From positions 1 to 64,000 of the forward strand of contig CAVPEB010000043.1 of NCBI GenBank assembly GCA_963702765.1: 64,000 nucleotides of DNA, in the 5' to 3' direction. The stretch comes from DATMNR01 sp963702765 (lineage in GTDB: Bacteria > Chloroflexota > Ktedonobacteria > Ktedonobacterales > Ktedonobacteraceae). The notes beneath the pieces were generated by a model, which was not told where the DNA came from, ran no database searches, and was given only the letters and a program-made list of their open reading frames with translations. A program made the position numbers and the translations under genes. Positions 34,756 to 44,470 of this stretch are shown in pieces; position 1 is the stretch's first letter; every line of letters begins with the position of its first letter.

Positions 34756-36246
34756 ATGGCAACGAATATGCAAGAGCAAAAAGCAAGTAAAGCGGCGCTT
34801 CCACCTGGTCCAGGCAGATTACCATACATCGGCAATCTGCTCTCATTGAGACTAGACCCGCTTGGCTATCTGCAACGGCTTCAACGTACATATGGAGATA
34901 TGGCAACGATTTATTTCGGCAAAAATCCCGCCGTTCTATTGTTCCGACCAGAATACGTTCGCTATGTGCTGGTGGAGCATCCTCGTGATTTTTCGAATCG
35001 TGGCGTACTGGGGAATGATAACGATGATGGCTTTGCGAGTGAAGGATTACTGACCATCGATGGTGAAAAGCATCGCCAGCAGCGCCGCGCAGTACAACCA
35101 GCTTTCCATAAAAAACAGGTTGAAGGCTATGCAAGCATCATCAATCAATATACTCAAGAATTGCTCAAAACATGGTACCCTGGCGATAGGCTCGATATGT
35201 CTCGCGCCATGCAGGAATTGACGTTGAGGATTGTGAGCAAGTGCCTTTTCAGTATTGATCTCTCAAGCCAACTTGGTCCCCTCAGTGATGCATTCGATGG
35301 GGTGATTGGTAGTTCAACGAGTATGGCCGAAGACTTGCTGAATATTCACATTGACAACCCTATTACCGGCTATGGCAAGCGCATGGCGGCCACACGCCAA
35401 CTGGATATGCTGATTTACACAATGATAGCGCAGCGCCGTGACGATGAACGCGATTACAACGATGTTCTCTCCATGCTCATGTCAGCACAGAGCGGGGAAG
35501 AGCCGGACACGAAACTCACCGAAAAACAGATTCACGATCACATCATGACATTTATTGCCGCAGGGCATGAAACAACGGCAATTACCCTCGTCTGGACGAT
35601 ATACCTGCTCTCACAATATCCGCAAGTTCGTATCAAACTGCAAGATGAGATTCGCTCTGTACTGGCCGGTCGCGAACCAACTATCGATGAACTCGCAAAG
35701 ATTCCTTACCTTGATTGGGTTCTGGACGAATCGATGAGGCTTTATCCTCCGGCATGGCTACAGATGCGTTTCGTTGCTAAAGAGTCCGAAATTGATGGCA
35801 TGAAACTGCCGGTTGGCACGTTACTCATCTTAAGCCAGTGGGTTATGCATCGCTTACCTGAAATCTGGCAGGACGCCGAAGTCTTCAAGCCTGAGCGCTG
35901 GGATCCCGCAAACGAGCAGCATATTCCGCCTGGAGCGTATTTTCCTTTTGGGGGAGGACCGCGCACCTGTATCGGAATGCCACTTGCACAATTGGAAGCC
36001 AGGATTATCCTCGCGAGCATTCTCCAACGCTACACGCCTCAACCGATCCCTGGATATACACCCGGGTTCCAGCCTACGATTACTTTGCGACCAAAACGGC
36101 ATTTAGAAGTCACCCTGATGCCAGTTTCATCCAGCGACTCTGACACTCGATGGAAGCAGCTTGTAAGCACTTCCGACCCTGCTTTACTGCAAGGATTGGA
36201 GCGCCAGGGATGCAGAAATGCACTTATGAGGTTATTTGGACTCTAG
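34756..36246 (+). CDS. Cytochrome P450
   Basis: A 496-residue P450 of the same broad type as its divergent neighbour. N-terminal LPPGPGRLPYIGNLLSLRLDPLGYL, C-helix DGEKHRQQRRAVQPAFHKKQ, I-helix FIAAGHETTAITLVWTIYLL, ExxR in DESMRLYPPAWLQ and heme loop YFPFGGGPRTCIGMPLAQLEARI. A C-terminal extension of about 30 residues (SSSDSDTRWKQLVSTSDPALLQGLER) goes beyond the usual end. Electron donors are not encoded nearby. Its 3' end overlaps the convergent metalloprotease-like gene by about 23 bases. Confidence 0.92.
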   Translation: MATNMQEQKASKAALPPGPGRLPYIGNLLSLRLDPLGYLQRLQRTYGDMATIYFGKNPAVLLFRPEYVRYVLVEHPRDFSNRGVLGNDNDDGFASEGLLTIDGEKHRQQRRAVQPAFHKKQVEGYASIINQYTQELLKTWYPGDRLDMSRAMQELTLRIVSKCLFSIDLSSQLGPLSDAFDGVIGSSTSMAEDLLNIHIDNPITGYGKRMAATRQLDMLIYTMIAQRRDDERDYNDVLSMLMSAQSGEEPDTKLTEKQIHDHIMTFIAAGHETTAITLVWTIYLLSQYPQVRIKLQDEIRSVLAGREPTIDELAKIPYLDWVLDESMRLYPPAWLQMRFVAKESEIDGMKLPVGTLLILSQWVMHRLPEIWQDAEVFKPERWDPANEQHIPPGAYFPFGGGPRTCIGMPLAQLEARIILASILQRYTPQPIPGYTPGFQPTITLRPKRHLEVTLMPVSSSDSDTRWKQLVSTSDPALLQGLERQGCRNALMRLFGL

Positions 36247-37050
36247 CAGTTATTATATCCTTATCTTCAAGCATGCCGGGTATAACACAGTTTCCATCAG
36301 ACTGTGACCAATAGGCCTGTACGTTGACGCCGTTCAACGTGTCGCTGATTCCCTCATATACATCGCCGATTTCACGCCAACTGTTTGAGTCGAGAGGCGT
36401 AACTTGAATGCCGCTTCCATCGGGATCGGTACATGATTCTACAAGTTCGTGGGAGGATATGGTCGTTATGGAATTGAGCATGCCGTCGTTCATCACCCAG
36501 GCAAAGAGCATTTTGTCCAGGTCAACATCGAGCGGGAAATTAAAGCTAATGTGATAGATATAACTGTGCTCTCCGTTGATACCCGGTTGATTAAAGTTTA
36601 CTCCAACCGGCAAGAATACGCAGTACAAAATGTGTTGCTCATCCTCCGGTTTGGACACTTTGCCTGCTGCGATCAATGTAAGATGCATTGCGCAACATCA
36701 TCGGTAGAGAAAGGATCTGGAGGATTGGAGGGATCAATAACCGGTTTACCGAGCATGGTACCTTTCACGATTCTATGGTATTGGGCGAGCTTCGAAATAT
36801 ACGGTCCGGAGAGGATAGTTTGCACTGCATTGAATACCGTGCTAGCTGATGGGGATGTATTGTTTGCCCAGGCTGATCCCCAAAAGATAAGTTGAACTTG
36901 TACATTGGTAAGAATCATGCCATGCAAGTCAACAATGCTTATAGCAGCAGCGCTGCCGCCTGGTACCTGTAGATGCGTGAGATCGCTCACAATCCCCGAC
37001 ATCTCTGCAAGCGTATACTGCATATTGGTTGGTAGCTCGAAATTATCCAT
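36224..37050 (-). pseudogene. Putative HELVE-motif metalloprotein, frameshifted
   Basis: Two frames join into one protein of about 275 residues. The N-terminal part (ATG 37050, GGGAGAGGAG upstream) includes NVQVQLIFWGSAWANNT and ILSGPYISKLAQYHRI. After DDVAQCIL the frame changes near 36682, and the sequence continues TLIAAGKVSKPEDEQHILYCVFLPVG, then HELVESCTDPDGSG and WREIGDVYEG. The motif SHELVExxTDP...EIGD recalls a family of predicted extracellular metal-dependent proteins with SHELAEAxTDP. One added base would restore the frame. A separate start (ATG at 36688, overlapping) is less likely. No signal peptide is seen. Confidence 0.65.
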
Positions 37051-37169
37051 GGTTTGTTGCTCCTCTCCCAATGCGGTTTGCCACCGTTACACCGATTCCT
37101 ATTAGAGGCTATATTACCCTGATTTAGCTGACAGGGTCAATCCATGTTTCACGAGGTAAAAGCCTGCTC

Positions 37170-37212
37170 GAATAGTCTATGTCAATGACCTCCGGCTAGA
37201 AGCTGGAGGCTT
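37170..37212 (-). other. Right-end/omega-RNA hairpin of TnpB element
   Basis: On the minus strand, CCTCC-AGCTTCTAGCC-GGAGG overlaps the tnpB stop and is followed by TCATTGACAT. In IS605-group elements the omega-RNA scaffold ends at this position and the flanking bases act as guide. The exact end is not determined. Confidence 0.45.
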
Positions 37213-38542
37213 GCGTCACATCTGGACTCCACCGCAACTCGGCATACCTTTGCAGGCGTGCTGCTTTGGCTTCACGGTCCGATGCATCAGGGATGAGTGA
37301 CAAACATCCCGTCCTGATCCAGTCTTGCCGGACCAGGAGTGTTCTTAAGGTCACATTTCTCGCGCCAATCAGATCAGCGTGCAGCATGTAGCCACATAGT
37401 GGATTTTGACACGCAAAGAGCAAGCCTTTGCGTGGGCGGTTCTCATCAGAGGTATGGCCACAGATAGGACAGGCTTTTGAGGTGTAATCTGCATCCACCT
37501 TGAGAGCAAGTGAACCTGAGAGCACGGCTTTGTAACTGATGAGCGCATGCAGTTCGGCAAAGGACCATTGGGAGTACACGCGATTGGCTTTGCGGGCCTT
37601 TGGTGAAACTCGCTCGGTGCCTTTGCCGTTTTGCTTGCGCCGACGCTTCCTGCGTTTCGTGCGTTCTCTGATATCGGTGAGATGTTCCAATCCGATGAGT
37701 GCCTGAGGGTGCTGCTCGATGAGCTGTTTGGCGATGGTGTGATTGGCTTGCATTTTCAACCGTCTCTCTCGTTGCTCAATGCGCTTCAAGCGTCGTTTTG
37801 CTCCACGAGTGCCTTTTTTCTGCAAGCGTTTGCGTAATCGTGCGTAATGGTTGGCGCGATGTCGGACTCGCTTCCCAGGGTGAAAACTGGCCTTGCCTGT
37901 TGCAGTGGAGGTCACGGCCAGATAGCGAATCCCGACATCAACGCCGACGACGTGAGTAAGTTGTGTAGGGATAAGGTCAGGGATATCGATGGTCAAGGGC
38001 ACGAGCAGATAGAACCGCTTCTTTGGCCGGTCATACCACAATTTTGCATCCCCGATGGTGGCTCCCTGCCGAATGAGCGCAACGTGCTTGTCGTAGCCCT
38101 GGTAGGGAACACTGACCCGTCCGTTCAAGGTACCGACACTGATCTGACTATCGCGCTGAAAAGTGTAATCCCGCTCATAGGTGTACTGAACAGTGGGTGA
38201 ACTGTATTTGGGCGGTTTGTCCAGACCCTTAAAGCGTTTCTTGGTGATTTTCTTGCGGCGATGTTCCGCATTCTTCTTGACTTTCGTCCAGAGCCCTTTG
38301 TAGGTAGCAGCTATCTGCCGTTCCACACTACAGGCCAGTTGCGAGGGGAGACGATAGTGGGTACGGAGTTCAGCATACATGCCTTTGTGCAGTCGGGTTA
38401 CCTTGCTGGTTTTGCCCTGCTCAAAAGCGTAGGAACTTACAGCATTGAGCGCATCCCGATAGGCCAGTTGGGTCTCTCGAAATGCCTGAAACTGGTCAGG
38501 AGTGGTGATGAGCTTGAGTTTTGCTGTGATGATCTGTTGCAT
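37196..38542 (-). CDS. tnpB: TnpB family RNA-guided nuclease / transposase accessory protein
   Basis: A 448-residue TnpB with all catalytic features: first RuvC Asp in VVGVDVGIRYLAV, Glu in ALIGLEHLTDI, zinc finger CPICG...CQNPLC and last Asp in HADLIGARNV. Basic middle region KRRKRRRKQNGKG. I take ATG 38542 (MQQIITAKLKL) as start because the upstream 13 residues do not fit the family. It differs clearly from the other TnpBs in the window. A tnpA pseudogene lies about 500 bases upstream in the same direction, perhaps part of the same element or a separate insertion. Confidence 0.9.
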   Translation of the reverse strand: MQQIITAKLKLITTPDQFQAFRETQLAYRDALNAVSSYAFEQGKTSKVTRLHKGMYAELRTHYRLPSQLACSVERQIAATYKGLWTKVKKNAEHRRKKITKKRFKGLDKPPKYSSPTVQYTYERDYTFQRDSQISVGTLNGRVSVPYQGYDKHVALIRQGATIGDAKLWYDRPKKRFYLLVPLTIDIPDLIPTQLTHVVGVDVGIRYLAVTSTATGKASFHPGKRVRHRANHYARLRKRLQKKGTRGAKRRLKRIEQRERRLKMQANHTIAKQLIEQHPQALIGLEHLTDIRERTKRRKRRRKQNGKGTERVSPKARKANRVYSQWSFAELHALISYKAVLSGSLALKVDADYTSKACPICGHTSDENRPRKGLLFACQNPLCGYMLHADLIGARNVTLRTLLVRQDWIRTGCLSLIPDASDREAKAARLQRYAELRWSPDVTQASSF

Positions 38543-38756
38543 GCTACTCGCTGATCTCAGAGAGATGGGAAGTGGTTCCATCTCTCGTCATGCTATACTG
38601 GTATGCTCCTACAAAGCTATTCCTGTTGGGCTTGCTATTCCGGTAGTATCACCACCTGCTTCATGCGTTCTTGCAGCTCTTAGACGCTTTCGGCAGTGAC
38701 CGGACCACTCATGTATCCCAGCAAGAACCCCAGGATGTCTAATGGGTCTTTGAACG

Positions 38757-38999
38757 TCATCCGATCAAGGGGTAGCCACCCTTGCCGTCTTCATCAAGCA
38801 CGCTGCATACTGCATCAAGGGTGTTCATGCGGGAGGCGACATGAGGGAAGTCATACTCACTGTCATCGAAATACATGCGTCGTCCTTGAGTAAACGCCTT
38901 CGGAAACTTCTCATTATTTAAAACCCTACGTCGTTGGAGCATTGCGATGGACCTATTATAAGCAGCCCGATGTTGATAGGTTTGCTGGTCCTCGTCCAA
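38757..38999 (-). CDS. Hypothetical protein between tnpA and tnpB
   Basis: An 80-residue frame MDEDQQTYQHRAAYNRSIAMLQRRRVLNNEKFPKAFTQGRR... with mixed charge. No family recognised and no good ribosome site. It may be element cargo or a remnant of the interrupted host gene. The stretch 38543-38756 upstream of tnpB is otherwise without gene. Confidence 0.35.
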   Translation of the reverse strand: MDEDQQTYQHRAAYNRSIAMLQRRRVLNNEKFPKAFTQGRRMYFDDSEYDFPHVASRMNTLDAVCSVLDEDGKGGYPLIG

Positions 39000-39046
39000 A
39001 ACAACCTGAGGGGAAAGACCAGTAAAACCTTGTATTTATTCTATCC

Positions 39047-39450
39047 CTAGTCCTGACCCGTTTCGATATATTTAAGCACTGTATCCACGCTCATATCTCC
39101 GACACTGCCTACGTAGTACGAGCGAGACCAGAACGCACCGCCCCAGAAGTGTTTCTTCTTCACTTCAGGGAAGTGTTGAAAGACCTTGCGGGCGGTCATG
39201 CCTTTGAGCTTGTGAGCAATCTGCGAGGGAGAAATATTTGGAGGAGCGACTCGCGAAAGAGATGCACATGATCTGCCTGCACATTGAGCGCCTCTATGGT
39301 CCAGGTGTTCACTTCGCAGAGACGATGGATTTCCTGTTCGATAAAGGCTGCGAGTTTTCCAACCAGAATCTTTTTGCGGTATTTAGGACACCAAACAAAG
39401 TGATAGGCTAACTTGTAGGTGACGTGTTTGGTGTCTGTGCATCCATACAC
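39047..39450 (-). pseudogene. tnpA: IS200/IS605 TnpA (Y1 transposase), frameshifted
   Basis: The first frame reads KHVTYKLAYHFVWCPKYRKKILVG...NVQADHVHLF, with the HUH histidines in HVH. It then leaves the frame near 39235; the next frame continues APPNISPSQIAHKLKGMTARKV..., WGGAFWSRSYYVGSVGDMSVDTVLKYIETGQD to a stop at 39047, with the catalytic Tyr in WSRSYY. One missing base explains the break. Intact length would be about 134 residues, typical for TnpA. Y1 transposases excise and insert the element as single-stranded DNA. Confidence 0.88.
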
Positions 39451-39626
39451 AGTAGTAAAACGTGCGTTCTAATTCTTGTGAAGTCCTTGTTGGGTCCGCC
39501 TTACCCCTAGATAAATCGTAGGAGTATCCGGCGGCTCAAATCATGAAAGATACAATTGACATCTTTGTATGTAAGAGATAAAATCGCACGTGTAAGCCAG
39601 GAGAAAACATCAAAAGGAGTTTCATC

Positions 39627-42015
39627 ATGGTTGGTCAAGCTCCGAGTCAAAATGCAACACAGGCATCTTCAAATGAGGCTGCCGCCCCCCGTGTATTACT
39701 TGAAGACTCGATCTTCAAGTCCATTCACGATGCTTTCCAGATGGGCTGGAACATTATTGAGCTTAAAAGCAGGCTACAACTTGCCTCAGTGAGTAGCAAT
39801 ATCGCAGGTATCCCGACAACTGTCCCTTTGAATAAGCCTGCAAATTCCATACAAACACAAGAGCTCATACAAAAAGTTCTACCGAATGTGGCGCATGCTC
39901 AAGCAAATTTACTTCAACCAGAAGCGAACATCATTCAACCACAGGCAATCACAGTAACGGCTCCCAGACTCAATCTTACCAATCTACCTGATAGCACCTG
40001 GTCCGCCAGCCTATGGCGGGCAACCTTCAATTGCATTGCAGATAGCCATAAAAACTGCTTTCCAGATAGCAGCACAGAAGACACCTATTATGATCTTCCC
40101 AATCCCCCAGATTCTTCAAATCCCCCGAATTACCAGTCGCTCGTTACAAATGTGCAAGGTTCAGATGTCACTGACATCCATCTTCCTTATTACTATCTCT
40201 ATCCCGGCAATGAAATGGATTATGCAAACGTTGGAATCCCGCAAGATGATCAGTTCTCTGACAAATTTAAGCTCTACGATGTGACAAGACGGGCATTGAA
40301 TTGTCTGACACTCCTCTATACAAATCCAGAAGATAGCCTTACCCCACTCACTGTTAGCTATTACCAGCAACAGTTGTTACAGAATATCTCCGCTTATAAA
40401 GACCTTGCTGCAACACTGATAAGCAATACTTCTCCAATAGCTCAATCACAGTCAAATGCTGCTGTAATCAATCAAGCGAATGCCCCTCAAGCTACTGGAA
40501 CACAAGTAGCGGCTTCTGAAGCGGGAACAAACGCAGCTAAAGTAGGAGATTCAACTATACAGTCTCCTGCGCAACAGAGGACCGATGCAATCCAGGTCGT
40601 GAGCAATCATACAATGCGCTACCTGGAAAATTGGGATAGCTTTGCGCGCGAAACGCTCTATGTGAGTGGAAGTGGTATTGCGCAATCTAACGAAATGCAG
40701 CTTGTTGCGTTCGAAGCTGGACGGGCTATGTCCTCACTTTCGTGGGGAATTACTACAACGACTATGCCATTAGAAGATGCGACCAGTCCGATGGAAGAAG
40801 CAGAAATCCTCTTACAAAAGGCCTGGTTGAACGTTTTCGATGAACCCACTATTTCCAGCATTCAGCACCAGATCTCAGCGCTAAGCACAGCTATGGATGG
40901 AGCATACTATCGAGTACACACAGATATTCCACACCCGAATGGGAATACCACACAGGTAGTGCAAAATCTCGATCTACCAAGCCAGGGCATTCAGGCAATA
41001 TCATCCAGCCTGGATTATTGGAAGCGTGCAGTGCAAAAGATCTGCGACGAGAATATCCAGCAGCAAAATACTACACCGGCTACCACGAGCACTGTATCAC
41101 AAGCAGCGCAGAGTACTTCTCAGTCAGCGGCACAAAAGAGGGATACTCTCTCCTCTACCAGCACTCCCACTACTGGTGGGACTACACAATCTCCTTCTAT
41201 TCCCAAAATGAACTCTCAAACATCGAGCCAGTTACGCCAGACTCTCATCAAACAAACACAAGTGTGGCAACCTCTCGTGTTACACCAACAAAGCTTACAA
41301 GATTTCACTATGAGTTATGTAACACAGCGTATCTGGAACGATTTTATGCAAGAGTTCGAACAGGCTACCAGTAAAGGCGTGTTTAATACAGTCGAAAAGA
41401 ATTTCAGAAGGTACCTGATACCTATTATAGCGGGCATCACGGTTCTAATTTTGATCCTGGGTTTCCTGGTATTTCTTCTCGTACGTTTTCCGGATCTGCA
41501 ACAAAGCCTGGTTACGACCTTCGTCCTGGTAATTGGGAGTGTTGTGGGTTTCTTCGGTACCACCGCTGGTAGGATGCGGTCATTCTTTTCTAACTGAATC
41601 AGCCAGCGCAAACGCAGCCGTACAAAATGCTGGTCCAATCGTTGCGATTGCCGGAATAGCCGGAACAGGATTGATTGATGCTTTTCAAAATGGATATCAA
41701 CAAATCCAGACCGAATTCGATTACCTTGATCATAATGTATCAGTCACGTACCCCCTGGTAGAGTTCTTCATCTCGAATGCTACGACCAGACCGGTTGCTA
41801 GCAACAATGGACAAACGCAAAGCAGCAACACACATTCTAAAGCAATGAACAAGAACGCGACCACAACAGATGCTGACGACGTGATTAAAGACGCGTACGA
41901 TTTCCTCACGCAAATCGTATGGACCGACCAGGACAAAGCTGAAGAGATAGCACGGATTGCACGTGCTGCCTTAGGCCCAATTGGCGCACTTATTGCTGTT
42001 CCAAATCAGTCATAG
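39627..42015 (+). pseudogene. Large unknown membrane protein, frameshifted near its C terminus
   Basis: The main frame of 656 residues (AAAGGAGTTTC upstream of ATG 39627) starts with a Gln/Asn/Ala-rich section and helical segments (KSIHDAFQMGWNIIELKSRL; GSGIAQSNEMQLVAFEAGRAMSSL), continues with a Ser/Thr/Gln-rich linker (about 490-530) and ends with two transmembrane helices (YLIPIIAGITVLILILGFLVFLL and TTFVLVIGSVVGFFGTTAG). Deleting one T from TTTT near 41586 fuses this to the next frame (LTESASANAAVQNAGPIVAIAGIAG...DKAEEIARIARAALGPIGALIAV) ending at 42015, giving about 795 residues. The second frame has no ribosome site of its own. I recognise no family. Confidence 0.65.
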
Positions 42016-42033
42016 TCCTGGTAAGGTAACCCA

Positions 42034-42059
42034 TCAAAAGATCAGGCCTGATCTTTTGA
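42034..42059. terminator. Perfect palindrome, bidirectional terminator
   Basis: TCAAAAGATCAGG / CCTGATCTTTTGA, a 26-base perfect palindrome with A and T tracts at its ends, between the convergent unknown membrane protein and bcp. It overlaps the bcp stop codon and can serve as terminator for both directions. Confidence 0.75.
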
Positions 42060-42578
42060 CTTTTCCTCTTCGTTTAATTCGTTGAGTACCTTTAAGGCTT
42101 CAGTAACATGCATTTGTGGAGCAAATTGCGAGGAGAAAATGTGGCGCACAATTCCCTTTTTGTCGATGATGTAGGTCACACGCCCGGGTATTAAACCGAG
42201 AGTCGATGGCACACCATAGAACTTTCTCACCACGCCTCCCAGATCACTCAACAAAATGAAAGGCAGGCGGTGTTTATCTGCAAACTGCTGGTGCGTCTTC
42301 TCAGAGTCGGAACTGATGCCGATGACTTCGGCGCCAGCCTCCTGAAAGACCTCATAACTATCCCGGAAAGAGCATGCCTCAGCGGTACAGCCAGCAGTAT
42401 TATCTTTAGGATAGAAATAGAGTACGATATTTTTTTTGCCAAAAAAACTCTCCAGGCTCACTGATTCGCCCGTAAGTGAGGGAAGGGTAAAGTCGGGAGC
42501 GCGGTCTCCCACCTTTACACCTTTGTTCGCAGATCGAGATTGGTTATATTTTACACTCATGTTCTTATCTCTCATAAT
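42042..42578 (-). CDS. bcp: Thioredoxin-dependent thiol peroxidase (Bcp/PrxQ)
   Basis: A peroxiredoxin of about 178 residues that reduces H2O2 and organic peroxides. The peroxidatic Cys and helix motif are FYPKDNTAGCTAEACSFRD with the second Cys five residues later, as in atypical 2-Cys PrxQ proteins. VGDRAPDFTLPSLTG starts the fold and RVTYIIDKKGIVRHIF is the usual C-terminal strand. ATG 42578 with AAAGGATT is chosen; ATG 42560 is an alternative. It runs opposite to the genes on both outer sides and ends in the shared palindromic terminator. Confidence 0.9.
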   Translation of the reverse strand: MMRDKNMSVKYNQSRSANKGVKVGDRAPDFTLPSLTGESVSLESFFGKKNIVLYFYPKDNTAGCTAEACSFRDSYEVFQEAGAEVIGISSDSEKTHQQFADKHRLPFILLSDLGGVVRKFYGVPSTLGLIPGRVTYIIDKKGIVRHIFSSQFAPQMHVTEALKVLNELNEEEKSKDQA

Positions 42579-42677
42579 CCTTTCATATATAATAGATATC
42601 TTACGCACAGGGTTACATATACATGATGAAAATAAGGATATGGAAGGGTATGTTTTCTCCTTGCCCTGGATGAATTT

Positions 42678-43450
42678 CTATCCACGAGCCACCCGTAAGT
42701 TTTGCATTGCGGAACTTATCATGCTGCTCACGTCCGTTGTCACGCTAATCATCTGAAATCCCTGGCTTATACGCGTGATTGCCGCTTCTCCGTCAGTACT
42801 GAAAATACCAAGAGCAATATGGTTGTTTCTTGCAGCTACTTTTACGCGTTCCAGCGCTTCAAGAAACTCGGCTCGGCGCCGTCACTACTTGGTACAAGGC
42901 CAAGTTGAGCATGGAGATCATTTGGCCCTATAAATGCAACATCAATTCCAGGTACCGAGAGAATCTCTTCGACATTTTGTAGGCCCTGGGCGCTTTCAAT
43001 CTGCACAATGACCATGATCTCATCATTCGCAACTTTCGCATAATCAGACCAGTTGGTAGTTCCAAAACCATATGGGCCGAATATGCCACCAATACTACGA
43101 TTACCCCGAGGCGGGTATTTTGAGTAGTCAACCGCGCGTTGTGCCTCTTCTCGAGAATTGACCATTGGGACAACAACGCCCCATGCGCCTGCATCAAGCG
43201 CCCATTTGAACCATTCAACACTATTATTGGGAACGCGCACTAGTGGGGCACAGGTTCCCGCATCCGCAATGGTAGCTACCATATCAGCCATGAGAGTAGC
43301 GGATTGGGCACTGTGTTCCATATCTACTACAAGCCAATCGAAACCCAGTTGCGCCATTACCCGTGCCGTGGCAATGCCAGGAAAGTTTAACCAGGCTCCC
43401 AGAGCTAATTCGCCCTGTGTAAGTTTTTGCTTAACATGGTTTGTTCGCAT
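42678..43450 (-). pseudogene. HpcH/HpaI-type aldolase, frameshifted
   Basis: A class II, metal-dependent aldolase family (cleaves 2-keto-3-deoxy or 4-hydroxy-2-oxo acids). The main frame has ALGAWLNFPGIATARVMAQLGFDWLVVDMEHS, PLVRVPNN, DAGAWGVVVPMVNS and the metal Glu in VQIESAQGLQN with IDVAFIGPNDLHAQLG. After SSDGAEP the frame is lost near 42862; one added G restores EFLEALERVKVAARNNHIALGIFSTDGEAAITRISQGFQMISVTTD and a stop at 42678. The restored length of about 257 residues is normal. Confidence 0.88.
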
Positions 43451-43553
43451 TACGTTTTTTTCTTTCTTGTTCGATCATTATTGAGAGATTGCTTCGTTTT
43501 CTTTATTATGGGCATAATTCCCGATAAGACGCAACTCAGGCCAAAAATTCCAG

Positions 43554-43582
43554 TTGCAGAATCTTCCAGGGTATGCTATACT
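43554..43582 (+). promoter_or_regulatory. Sigma-70-type promoter for rpmI-rplT
   Basis: TTGCAG (43554-43559) and TATACT (43577-43582) with a 17-base spacer lie about 250 bases before rpmI. infC is not upstream, so rpmI-rplT has its own transcription start. The leader (about 240 bases) could contain an L20-type autoregulatory structure, which I cannot confirm by eye. Confidence 0.6.
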
Positions 43583-43829
43583 CTCCTGGCATGCGGGGTT
43601 AGCTCCAGAAATAGGCTTCTCTGCGCCTTCGATGGAGCAACTGTGGTGGATTGTGCTGAAGCGCTTTCAATCAATCATCACCCAAACTGCCTCTCTCATC
43701 TGTGCGCGTTATGCTGAAACAGACAGAATTGCAGAATCTTGCAGACAAATAGAGATAGCACGTCTTGTGTCTGATCAAGTTACATAGTGTACTTTGCCCC
43801 GCGGGAATAGAAAGACAGAAAGAAGAGTT

Positions 43830-44033
43830 ATGAAGCAGAAACTAAAAACACACAAAGCTATGGCGAAGCGGGTCAAAATAACCGGCTCCGGCAAAATTAT
43901 GCGCCGCAAAGTGGCATTAAGCCACCTCCGCCGCAATAAGTCTCCACACTCTGTCCGTTCGATGGACAAAGACTTTCAGTTGGCTACTGCCGATACACGT
44001 CATATGAAACGTCTACTTCCTTATTCCTTTTAA
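43830..44033 (+). CDS. rpmI: 50S ribosomal protein L35
   Basis: A 67-residue L35: MKQKLKTHKAMAKRVKITGSGKIMRRKVALSHLRRNKS followed by RHMKRLLPYSF. Basic, fits the family's KTxK..AKRxKxTGxGKxxR pattern. ATG 43830 after AAAGAAGAGTT is preferred over the longer upstream start. It precedes rplT by 43 bases, the usual operon. Confidence 0.95.
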   Translation: MKQKLKTHKAMAKRVKITGSGKIMRRKVALSHLRRNKSPHSVRSMDKDFQLATADTRHMKRLLPYSF

Positions 44034-44076
44034 TGTAGGATAAGGCATTTGAATCGAACGAAGGAGAAATATTACT

Positions 44077-44433
44077 ATGCCAAGAGTAAAACGTGGAGTT
44101 CCAGCTCACAAGAAGCATAAAAAATTATTACAGATGGCCGAAGGTCATCGCGGTACGCGCAGGCGATTGTATCGTCCCGCGCATGAGTCTGTCATGCGTT
44201 CAATGGCTTATATGTACCGTGATCGTCGGACCCGCAAACGCGATATGCGGCGCTTGTGGATTGTTCGCATTAATGCTGCTGCGCGCATGCACGGAGTGAG
44301 CTATAGTAAGTTGATGCATGCTATTCACACTGCCAATATTGATGTAGATCGTAAGATTCTGGCTGAGATGGCTGTGAATGATGAGGCTGCTTTTTCTGCG
44401 CTGGTTCAGTCGGCGCTTGCAACAATTTCGTGA
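44077..44433 (+). CDS. rplT: 50S ribosomal protein L20
   Basis: A 118-residue L20: PRVKRGVPAHKKHKKLLQMAEGHRGTRRRLYRPAHESVMRSMAYMYRDRRTRKRDMRRLWIVRINAAARMHGVSYSKLMHAI. Length and motifs are normal, and AAGGAGAAATATT precedes the ATG. A TnpB element begins within a few bases of the stop codon, but the coding sequence is complete. Confidence 0.97.
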   Translation: MPRVKRGVPAHKKHKKLLQMAEGHRGTRRRLYRPAHESVMRSMAYMYRDRRTRKRDMRRLWIVRINAAARMHGVSYSKLMHAIHTANIDVDRKILAEMAVNDEAAFSALVQSALATIS

Positions 44434-44434
44434 C

Positions 44435-44470
44435 GACTCCCCACACGGCACTAGCCGGGGGCTTCTAGGC
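44435..44470 (-). other. Right-end/omega-RNA hairpin of the rplT-linked TnpB element
   Basis: On the minus strand, GAAGCCCCCGGC-TAGTGCC-GTGTGGGGAGTC folds as a hairpin right after the tnpB stop and ends just beside the rplT stop codon. The terminal GGGGAGTC matches AGGGAGTC at the corresponding end of the element next to accC. Confidence 0.55.

Noticed and set aside
43554..43787. 77-codon frame before rpmI
   Set aside because: It begins within the promoter of rpmI and shows no conserved pattern; treated as leader DNA.
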